DNA from: Rhodocyclales bacterium
GTDB lineage: Bacteria; Pseudomonadota; Gammaproteobacteria; Burkholderiales; Rhodocyclaceae
Reading direction: 5' to 3'
DNA: 6,763 nt
NCBI GenBank assembly: GCA_021286885.1
Contig: JAJTBM010000159.1
Span: 1-6,763 of the forward strand
A program made the translations under genes and the position numbers. Position 1 is the stretch's first letter; the number at the start of each line of letters is the position of its first letter. The notes beneath the pieces were generated by a model that saw only the letters and a program-made list of their open reading frames with translations, was not told the origin of the DNA and did not search any database. Positions 1 to 5,595 of the stretch are shown piece by piece.

Positions 1-1204
1 CCACATCGTGATGAGCACCGGCCCGGCGGGCGGTGCCTACCAGTATTTTGCCGAGCGCTACCGGGACGCCCTTGCCCGGGAGGGGATCACCCTGGAGCTG
101 CGCCCCTCCACCGGCGCGGTGGAAAACCTCCAGCGCCTCAAGACCGACCCGGAGGTGGATCTGGCCTTCGTGCAGGGCGGGATCATCGACGAGCCCGACT
201 CCGAAGACCTGGCCAGCCTGGGCACCCAGTACCTGGAGCCGGTGTGGGTGTTCTACCGGGGCACGCCGGGCCTGGAGCGTCTGGTGCAACTCAAGGGCAA
301 GCGCATCGCGGTAGGCCGCCCGGGCAGCGGCACCCTGCTGTTTTCGCTCCAGATCCTGAGCGCCAGCGGCTTCCAGCCCAACGATCCGCATCTGGTGCAC
401 CTGGGCGGCGACGAGGCGGCGGATGCGCTGCGCCGGGGGCGAGTGGACGCGCTGCTGGCGGTGGGCGCCCCCCAGGCGCCGCTGATCGCCCGTCTGCTGG
501 CCGAACCCGGGCTGCAGCTGCTGGACTTTGCCCAGGCCGAGGGCTACGCCCGCCGCTTCCCCCATCTGGAAACCCTGCGCCTGCCCCGAGCCACCCTCGA
601 TCTGGCCCAGGATCGCCCGCCCCGGGATCAGCATCTGCTGGCCGCCACCGCCAATCTGGTGGCCCGGGCCGACTTGCACCCCGCCGTGGTGGCCCTGCTG
701 CTCAAGCACAGCCAGGAAATCCACGGCAAGCCGGGGCTGCTCCAGGGCGCAAACCAATTCCCGGCGCCCCGGGACCATGGGCTGCCGCTCCACGGGGCGG
801 CCAAACGCTTCTACGAAAACGGCGCTCCCCTGCTCCAGCGCTACCTGCCCTTCTGGCTCGCCACCCTGATCGACCGGATGCTGGTGCTGCTGCTCCCCCT
901 GATCGGTGTGGCCCTACCCTTGTTCCGCATCCTGCCCGGGCTGTACCGCTGGCGCATGGAATCCCGGGTATATCGCTGGTACGGCGAGCTCAAGCTGCTC
1001 GAACACCACTTGGAAGAAGAAGCCCTCCCCCTGGCGCCCGCCCTGGGGGCCGAACTGCTGGAGCGCCTCAGCCGGATCGAAACCGAAGCTACCCGGCGCA
1101 AGCTCCCCCTCGCCTTCAGCAAGGACATGTACACCTTGCGCGAACACATCCAGCTGGTGCGCCGCCGAATCAGCGGCGCCCTTGAACCAAATCCTTCGAA
1201 ATGA
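1..1204 (+). CDS. TAXI-family (TRAP transporter-associated) solute-binding protein with C-terminal membrane anchor, 5' partial
   Basis: The reading frame is open to the left edge (codons His-Ile-Val precede the first ATG at 11), so the N-terminus, probably a signal peptide or membrane anchor, lies outside. Numbering from the GTG at 8, residues 3-11 read STGPAGGAY, the ligand-binding start of TAXI proteins. The typical TGAVENLQRL follows at 35-44, DLAFVQGG at 51-58, and the second-lobe start KGKRIAVGRPGSGT at 96-109. This is a two-lobed periplasmic binding fold that captures small organic solutes. Unlike plain TAXI proteins, it continues into a hydrophobic segment (about 283-311) and then a charged helical tail (about 315-392) rich in Arg, Glu and Leu, which would face the cytoplasm. 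No TRAP membrane subunit (DctQ/DctM-like) is visible in the window. The stop overlaps the next gene's ATG as ATGA, so the two are probably co-translated. The family call is firm; the ligand is unknown. Confidence 0.87.
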   Translation, partial: HIVMSTGPAGGAYQYFAERYRDALAREGITLELRPSTGAVENLQRLKTDPEVDLAFVQGGIIDEPDSEDLASLGTQYLEPVWVFYRGTPGLERLVQLKGKRIAVGRPGSGTLLFSLQILSASGFQPNDPHLVHLGGDEAADALRRGRVDALLAVGAPQAPLIARLLAEPGLQLLDFAQAEGYARRFPHLETLRLPRATLDLAQDRPPRDQHLLAATANLVARADLHPAVVALLLKHSQEIHGKPGLLQGANQFPAPRDHGLPLHGAAKRFYENGAPLLQRYLPFWLATLIDRMLVLLLPLIGVALPLFRILPGLYRWRMESRVYRWYGELKLLEHHLEEEALPLAPALGAELLERLSRIETEATRRKLPLAFSKDMYTLREHIQLVRRRISGALEPNPSK

Positions 1205-1854
1205 CGTCTACAAGCCATTCCTGCGCGAGCCCACCGATCATGAGCCCCCATCTCGACATCACTGCGCCCTACCTGCCCCTGGTCCGTCGGATCAGCACCG
1301 AAGGCTGCGTGGATGCCCAGCAACTGCTGCGCATCGACCACTTCCTGAATCACCGGATCGAGCCGAACTTCATGTTCGAGCTGGCCCACGAACTGGCCCA
1401 GCGCCTCTCCTACTTCCAGCCCAACCTGATTCTCACCGCAGAAGCCAGCGGGATTGCCCCCGCCCTGGTGGTGGCCCAGACCCTGCGCATCCCCATGGTG
1501 TACGCCAAAAAATACTCCCCCCAGGTGGAGCCGCCCGCCATCTCGCGCATCATCCCCTCGCCCACCAAGGGCGGCGAGGTGCGGCTGGTGGTGTCGGCTC
1601 GCTACATCCAGCCGGGCCAGCGGGTGGTGCTGGTGGATGACTTCCTGGCGGGCGGGCGCACCGCCGTCGCCCTCATCGACATGGCCCGGGAAGCGGGCGC
1701 CGAGGTGCTGGGCGCCGGCTTCGTGGTGGAAAAGTGCTACACCCGGGGACGCCAGCTGATCGAAGGCATGAACGTGCCCGTGGCCTCCCTGGCCCAGATC
1801 GAATCGATTGCCGATGGGCAGGTTCATTTGCGCCAGCCCCAGGCCAGCAACTAA
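1201..1854 (+). CDS. xpt: Xanthine phosphoribosyltransferase (Xpt type)
   Basis: This enzyme transfers phosphoribose from PRPP to xanthine (giving XMP) in cytoplasmic purine salvage. The protein follows Bacillus subtilis Xpt nearly end to end (217 against 194 residues). DHFLNHRIEP at 46-55 matches DSFLNHQIDP. EASGIAPALV at 81-90 is the conserved ribose/active-site loop. The PRPP motif VVLVDDFLAGGRTA is at 142-155, and VVEKCYTRGR at 175-184 holds the purine-stacking Lys178. The xanthine contacts Leu20 and Asn27 of the Bacillus enzyme align by eye with Leu43 and Asn50, which favours xanthine over guanine or hypoxanthine. Two starts are possible: ATG at 1201, which overlaps the upstream stop (ATGA), and ATG at 1240 (Met14). 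Neither has a clear Shine-Dalgarno, and homology to Xpt begins after both. I kept 1201 because the overlap suggests coupling. No guanine riboswitch is possible here, since upstream is coding. Confidence 0.9.
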   Translation: MTSTSHSCASPPIMSPHLDITAPYLPLVRRISTEGCVDAQQLLRIDHFLNHRIEPNFMFELAHELAQRLSYFQPNLILTAEASGIAPALVVAQTLRIPMVYAKKYSPQVEPPAISRIIPSPTKGGEVRLVVSARYIQPGQRVVLVDDFLAGGRTAVALIDMAREAGAEVLGAGFVVEKCYTRGRQLIEGMNVPVASLAQIESIADGQVHLRQPQASN

Positions 1855-1962
1855 CAATATTGAACACTCTTGCAGACTCTCCGACCTTTCAGTGGACTGA
1901 ATCACTGCCGAACAACAGCCTAAGGCCTAAACTGGCAACATTCCCCCTTAGAGCGTGTCGCC
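1855..1962 (+). promoter_or_regulatory. Gap before the propeller gene, with a 14-bp inverted repeat
   Basis: This 108-base gap is visibly more AT-rich than its neighbours and must hold the promoter of the next gene if that gene is not co-transcribed with xpt. TTCAGT-GG-ACTGAA at 1888-1901 is a perfect inverted repeat with a two-base centre, which could be an operator or a weak hairpin. It has no U tract, so it is not an intrinsic terminator. I could not find a convincing -35/-10 pair; TAAACT near 1926-1931 is a poor -10 candidate without a -35 partner. The Shine-Dalgarno before 1963 is weak (only AGAG-like). The function is inferred from position. Confidence 0.25.
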
Positions 1963-3978
1963 ATGTCAGCCCCACCCGCCCCCCTCGCCCAGATCCAGGC
2001 CCACGCGCTGGAACTGTTCCGTGGGCGCCGGGACAAGGCGTTTGAGCAACTCCACCTCTATCTGGCGCCCCAGCCCCTTGCCCAAGGCACCCGCCTGGGC
2101 CTGGGGGGCCGCCATAGCCAGGAACTACCCCGCCCGGCCATTCTGGTGCTGGCCGATCTCCACCCCGGCGCCCCTTGGGGGCACCCCTGTGAGCTGCATT
2201 TCTACGACCCCAAAGATGGCCAGCATTGGGGCTGGCTGAGCAGTCAGCACGCGCCTCACCTCTGGTTTGAGCACCCGGAACTCTTCGTTCCGGTGCACAC
2301 CCCCCTCGCCCCGGACCACGCCAGCCAAGGGCAAGCCCGCCAGATTCCTGCGAGCGGCAGCGGTCGGCACTACGTCATCCTCTACGCCGAAGCTCCCGAG
2401 GGCCAGGCCAATCTGGCCTTGTTGCAGCACACGCTGGAAGGCCCCTACGGGCTCCCCTCTGAGCAGATCATGAGGCCCGAAACGGCCAGCGCCGATCCGG
2501 CTTGGCTGGCCCAGACCCTGACGGCGCTCGGGCCCCGACTACAGCCCAACGACCACCTGCTGCTCCAGATTCTGCCCACGGCCCCAGCGGGCGGCCTGCA
2601 GCCTGAGCAGCTGGGCCGGTGCCTGGATCAGCTGCCCTGCCTCGCATCCCTGATCGTTCTGGCCGAAATTGGCGCCCCTGACACACCCGAAACCTGGTGG
2701 GCAGCCGTACGCCAGGGCAGCACGGCCATGGATACCTACATTGCCATCGGCCCCCAGGATGCAGACACCGACGGCACCGGCACCACAACCGCCCCTTACC
2801 GCTTCACCCGGGATTGGCTGAGTGCCCTGGCCGGCCAGCCGCCGGAGGGGCATCCTTTGCCAGAACGGCTCCCCTTCCCGCCCTCCTGTGCGGAGGCTTT
2901 TCGCTACGCCCAGGGCCGCACCCCCGGCGCCCGGGAATACGCCCACCCACCCACAGCCCATCAGGCCCTAGGGTTGCTGGGTCAGAAAACCTATAGCTTT
3001 TCGGGCGCCCAGGCTTGGCTCCCCCCCCAGGGCAGCCCCGAAATTCTGCTGCAGGGGCTGGACGGAGGCGCCTGGCAACTGTGGCCCCGGATCGAAGCGG
3101 CCACCCAGGCCGAATGCTGGGGCAGCCCCCATTTGCTGCGCAGCCATAGCCTGCGGGCGCCCATGCCTTTGAATCTGGAGGATGGAAGCGCCGCGCTCTT
3201 TACCCTGGATCGCAACCTGGCCCTGTGGCGGGGCAACCTGGCGCCCGACGGGCAACCGTGCGACTGGCAACGCCTGCCCGGCCTGTTCCGCGAAATCGTG
3301 CCGGTGGCAAATGATCCGCACGCCTTGTTCGGGCTCAACGCCGACGGATATGCAGCCGTCGTCCCTTTAAGGCTGGGCCTACCCCACGCGCTCCCCCTGG
3401 GGGGGCCCTTCCAGCAACTGGCCGCCGCCCGGGATGCCCAAGGGCATCACCACCTGTTCGGCCTGGATGCCGAGGGCTGCCTGCACCAGCGCCACACCAC
3501 AGGCTTGCCCCATGCCCCCTGGAGTGACTGGAGAACCAGGAGCCAGCTGTTTTCAGGATTGAGTGTGGCCTACACCCCAAAGCATGGGGTCGAAGTGCTG
3601 GTGCTGTATGAAAACGAAGTCTGGTGGAGCCACCAGCACGAAAATGACCTCTGGACCGACTGGCAGCGCATCGGGGCCCGGGCCCAGCGCTGTTGGGCTC
3701 TGGCCAGCCCCGACGGCAGCCTGGACGTACTCACCCTGGGCCCCGACGAGAGCCTGCGCCACCTGCACCGCAACCCGGAGGGGCGCTGGCAGCTCTGGAC
3801 CGCCCTGGGCGGAATCCTGCGCCAGTTGTCCCCCCTGCGAGATGCGCAGGGCCTGCTGCGCGTATTTGGAATCGGCCCAGACTGGGGGCTCTGGGAAATC
3901 CGCCAAACGCGCCCAAGCGTGCAAGGTGACCAAGCGGGCGCCCCTCCTCGCTGGAGCGGCTGGAAGAAAATCGCCTGA
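1963..3978 (+). CDS. Caspase/legumain-like pseudo-protease domain fused to a seven-repeat PLL/DUF346-type beta-propeller
   Basis: The protein has 671 residues with no signal peptide or membrane helix, so it is probably cytoplasmic unless exported by another route. Residues about 55-115 form an uncharacterised module with HPGAPWGHPC at 67-76. Residues about 134-290 look like a C13/C14 clan CD (legumain/caspase) fold: strand HYVILYAEA (136-144), helix plus GLPSEQI (163-169), NDHLLLQI (196-203) where legumain has DHVFIYF before its catalytic HG, LIVLAEIG (230-237) where legumain has the EAC strand, and DTYIAIGP (257-264) followed by RFTRDWLSAL (280-289). The catalytic His and Cys appear absent. 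From about 350 to the end, W-x-x-W/G-type signatures recur: WQLW 371, CDWQRL 433, PLGG 478, WSDWR 520, WTDWQRIG 564, WQLWTALGG 609, WSGWKKI 664. Between them are strands such as ALFTLDRN (410) and HLFGLDAEG (497), with spacing of about 43-47. This matches PLL lectin-like propellers, which bind glycans or other ligands. Function is unknown; a binding or scaffold role is inference. Confidence 0.85.
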   Translation: MSAPPAPLAQIQAHALELFRGRRDKAFEQLHLYLAPQPLAQGTRLGLGGRHSQELPRPAILVLADLHPGAPWGHPCELHFYDPKDGQHWGWLSSQHAPHLWFEHPELFVPVHTPLAPDHASQGQARQIPASGSGRHYVILYAEAPEGQANLALLQHTLEGPYGLPSEQIMRPETASADPAWLAQTLTALGPRLQPNDHLLLQILPTAPAGGLQPEQLGRCLDQLPCLASLIVLAEIGAPDTPETWWAAVRQGSTAMDTYIAIGPQDADTDGTGTTTAPYRFTRDWLSALAGQPPEGHPLPERLPFPPSCAEAFRYAQGRTPGAREYAHPPTAHQALGLLGQKTYSFSGAQAWLPPQGSPEILLQGLDGGAWQLWPRIEAATQAECWGSPHLLRSHSLRAPMPLNLEDGSAALFTLDRNLALWRGNLAPDGQPCDWQRLPGLFREIVPVANDPHALFGLNADGYAAVVPLRLGLPHALPLGGPFQQLAAARDAQGHHHLFGLDAEGCLHQRHTTGLPHAPWSDWRTRSQLFSGLSVAYTPKHGVEVLVLYENEVWWSHQHENDLWTDWQRIGARAQRCWALASPDGSLDVLTLGPDESLRHLHRNPEGRWQLWTALGGILRQLSPLRDAQGLLRVFGIGPDWGLWEIRQTRPSVQGDQAGAPPRWSGWKKIA

Positions 3979-3988
3979 ACCCGTTCCC

Positions 3989-4012
3989 GGGCCTGCGCCC
4001 CCTGCCAGGCCC
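3989..4012. terminator. GC-rich hairpin between convergent genes
   Basis: GGGCCTG at 3989-3995 pairs perfectly with CAGGCCC at 4006-4012 around a 10-base loop. It lies in the 45-base gap between the stop of the propeller gene and the stop of capA, where a shared terminator would be expected. Neither strand has a U tract after the stem (the plus strand continues with C residues), so this is not a canonical intrinsic terminator. At most it pauses polymerase or protects 3' ends. The stem is directly visible; the role is a guess. Confidence 0.3.
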
Positions 4013-4023
4013 CCCCCGAGGCT

Positions 4024-5046
4024 TCAGGGGTTACGGCACAGCCCCACCACCTTGTCCCCCGCCCGGCCACAGGGGGTCGAAACCCCACTCACCGGCCAGG
4101 GCGTGCCGTCATCGTCCATGCGCGCCTCCAAGGTATCCCAGTGGAGCAGCCCACCTTTGTCCAGCGTCAGGCGCAGCAGCCAGCCCCGGCGGGCGGCGGG
4201 CTGGTCATCGAAACCGTCAAACACAAAATTGCCCAGGCTGTACACGATGAGCCGGCCCTTGTAATACTCGGCCCCCTGGGTCACATGGGGATGCCCACCC
4301 ACCACCAGATCCGCCCCCGCATCAATCATCCGGCGAGCGAGGCTGCGCTGGCGCAGGCCGGGCTCCGGCTCCTGCTCCCAGCCCCAGTGCATGAAAGGGA
4401 TCACCAGATCGGCACCGGCAGCGCGGGCGGCGCGGATGTCGGCCACCACGTCTTCATCCTCGCTCCAGGCCACGCCCGGGTGACGCGGGCCCGCCTCGAA
4501 GGCCCGGGGCTTGTATTCGTTGTAGGCCAGCACCGCAATGCGCAGCCCCTTGCGGTCTATCCAGAGGGGGCGATGGGCCTCGTGCAGGTTACGCCCCCCG
4601 CCAAAGGCCGCAAAACCGGCCCCTTCCAGGCGCTGCAGGGTGTCGAGGAAGGCCTCGGGGCCATAGTCGCCCGAGTGATTATTGGCCAGGGCCAGGGCAT
4701 CAAAGCGCCCGTCCAGCACCCGCAGGGTGGCCGGCGTGGCGCGGAAGGTGTAGATCTTGTCGGGAATCGGCGCGCCCAAGGTGGAAACCGAGCATTCCAG
4801 ATTGGCGATCCGGTAATCGGCCTCGGCCAGCACCGGGGCAAAGGGGTGGAGCGGATCACCGCCTGCCGCAATGAGCCGGCCCGGGCCATCGTCCAGCATC
4901 ACATCGCCGGCAAAAATCAGACGCACCGCATCCGCCCGGGCGACCGGCGCGGTCAGTAGGGGCAGCAGTGCCAGGGCGGCAAGACCGAGCCAGCGGCGAA
5001 TCCGAGCCGTAGCGTGCAGTGGCAAAACCCGTTGCAGGGCGTTCAT
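4024..5046 (-). CDS. CapA-family (PGA_cap, metallophosphatase-fold) exported protein
   Basis: The product has 340 residues starting at the ATG at 5046. This start is chosen over an in-frame upstream codon at 5073 because GGAGG (complement of 5054-5058) sits seven bases before it and the ATG overlaps the preceding stop as ATGA. A signal peptide is clear: a basic n-region with RIRRW, a Leu/Ala-rich core at 20-33, and a likely cut after ARA at 36-38. The mature part carries the family signature in order: FAGDVMLDD (45-53), NLECSVS (82-88), ALANNHSGDYG (119-129), FGGGRN (148-153), FMHWGWE (218-224), GGHPHVTQG (250-258) and YSLGNFVFDG (269-278). These His/Asp/Asn residues correspond to the metal-site motifs of the calcineurin-like fold. 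CapA was named from poly-gamma-glutamate capsule synthesis, but no capB or capC ligase genes are visible here, so that substrate should not be assumed. It probably acts in the periplasm on an envelope polymer or phosphoester. Confidence 0.9.
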   Translation of the reverse strand: MNALQRVLPLHATARIRRWLGLAALALLPLLTAPVARADAVRLIFAGDVMLDDGPGRLIAAGGDPLHPFAPVLAEADYRIANLECSVSTLGAPIPDKIYTFRATPATLRVLDGRFDALALANNHSGDYGPEAFLDTLQRLEGAGFAAFGGGRNLHEAHRPLWIDRKGLRIAVLAYNEYKPRAFEAGPRHPGVAWSEDEDVVADIRAARAAGADLVIPFMHWGWEQEPEPGLRQRSLARRMIDAGADLVVGGHPHVTQGAEYYKGRLIVYSLGNFVFDGFDDQPAARRGWLLRLTLDKGGLLHWDTLEARMDDDGTPWPVSGVSTPCGRAGDKVVGLCRNP

Positions 5047-5444
5047 GGCCGGGCCTCCGGGCTGTAGTCGCATTGGTATTCCAGTTCGGTGCCACGCAGG
5101 GGCTCATACACCCGTTGCAGGCCGGTAAAGCCAGGCACAGGCCGGCGCCCATCCCCCGGCAGGGGCCAGCGGCCCTGGTGAATCAGCACCGGGACGTCGC
5201 CCTTGGTGCCATACACATACACCCGGATGCCGGCCAGATCGGCGGGCTCCCGGCGGTACACGATCCGCATCTGAAAATAAGTTCCAAAATCCTGGGGCGC
5301 CACCTCATAGGGCTGGGTGGTGGGCTCGGCATGGAGCGGGCTGCGGGCACCGCCGTATTCCACGGTGCACTCCACACCCGCCCAGGGCGCGGTACAAAGC
5401 AGGGTCAGGGCGAGGCCACAGGTGGCCCTTATCATTGTTTTCAT
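5043..5444 (-). CDS. Small exported protein of unknown family, coupled to the capA-family gene
   Basis: The product has 133 residues from ATG at 5444; a TTG two codons upstream (5450) is a weaker option, and no clear Shine-Dalgarno supports either. Residues 1-22 form a signal peptide (MKTMIR basic start, hydrophobic LALTLLCTA, probable cut after PWA at 20-22), so the mature protein is about 111 residues and periplasmic or secreted. The LTLLC stretch is not a proper lipobox. The mature part looks beta-rich, with strands such as FQMRIVY (57-63), IRVYVYG (73-79) and VPVLIHQG (84-91). Single Cys residues near both mature ends (26 and 125) could form a disulfide. I do not recognise the family. Its stop overlaps the capA-family start (ATGA), so the two products are probably made together and may work on the same envelope target. 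Confidence 0.75.
   Translation of the reverse strand: MKTMIRATCGLALTLLCTAPWAGVECTVEYGGARSPLHAEPTTQPYEVAPQDFGTYFQMRIVYRREPADLAGIRVYVYGTKGDVPVLIHQGRWPLPGDGRRPVPGFTGLQRVYEPLRGTELEYQCDYSPEARP
5047..5058 (-). promoter_or_regulatory. Shine-Dalgarno that fixes the capA-family start
   Basis: On the minus strand GGAGG (plus-strand cctcc, 5054-5058) precedes the ATG at 5046-5044 by seven bases. It lies inside the 3' end of the upstream small gene, whose TGA (5045-5043) overlaps the ATG. This is the best ribosome binding site in the window, and it argues against the longer in-frame version from 5073. Confidence 0.75.
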
Positions 5445-5470
5445 GGGCAAATGCCGAGGCTCAATAAATC

Positions 5471-5499
5471 AAAAAGCCGACCAGTTGCCTGATCGGCTT
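5471..5499 (-). terminator. Intrinsic terminator downstream of prpE
   Basis: Read on the minus strand, AAGCCGATCAG (5499-5489) and CTGGTCGGCTT (5484-5474) form an 11-bp stem with one G-U wobble, closed by the GNRA-type tetraloop GCAA. The stem is followed by TTT, then a T-rich GATTTATTG. On the plus strand the wobble becomes a C-A mismatch and no U tract follows, so the signal is directional and serves prpE. It ends only about 27 bases before the ATG of the next minus-strand gene. Confidence 0.85.
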
Positions 5500-5502
5500 G
5501 CC

Positions 5503-5537
5503 GCCCGGGCCGAAAAAACACGCTTTCCGGCCCGGGC
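5503..5537 (-). repeat. Perfect 10-bp inverted repeat in the prpE 3' region
   Basis: GCCCGGGCCG (5503-5512) and CGGCCCGGGC (5528-5537) are exact reverse complements around a 15-base loop that contains six T on the minus strand. In the prpE transcript this very stable hairpin comes just before the intrinsic terminator. It could block 3' exonucleases or act as a first pause site. It has no U tract outside the stem on either strand, so I do not call it a terminator. Confidence 0.6.
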
Positions 5538-5562
5538 CTGCTACACATCTACAGCGTTACCG

Positions 5563-5595
5563 CTTACTTGGCAGCCTTACTTGTCCGCCTTACTT
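5563..5595. repeat. Three copies of a 13-bp-period repeat carrying stop codons in all three frames
   Basis: CTTACTT occurs at 5563-5569, 5576-5582 and 5589-5595, exactly 13 bases apart, with partly shared flanks (GCCTTACTTG, GCCTTACTTC, CGCTTACTTG). On the minus strand each copy reads AAGTAA(G). The first is the prpE terminal Lys-stop; the next two put TAA in the other two frames, since 13 is one more than a multiple of three. This looks like a small tandem duplication of the gene's end. Confidence 0.55.

Noticed and set aside
244..1185. Plus-strand open frame of 313 codons inside the TAXI gene
   Set aside because: It is out of frame with a clear family match, and its Pro/Ala/Gly/Arg-rich composition is typical of a shifted GC-rich frame.
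1888..1901. Intrinsic terminator for xpt at the inverted repeat
   Set aside because: The stem is only six pairs with a two-base loop and no U tract follows; it is noted instead as a possible operator.
841..1905. Long minus-strand open frame (354 codons) across the TAXI/xpt junction
   Set aside because: It is the antisense shadow of two well-identified genes; its translation is rich in Gly, His and Gln with no recognisable motif, as expected in GC-rich DNA.
4141..4959. Plus-strand open frame of 272 codons opposite the capA-family gene
   Set aside because: The minus-strand gene has a signal peptide, a Shine-Dalgarno and all CapA motifs; the opposite frame has none.
5047..5073. Longer CapA-family start at 5073
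   Set aside because: The extra nine residues lie before a normal signal peptide, whereas the ATG at 5046 has GGAGG at seven bases and an ATGA overlap.
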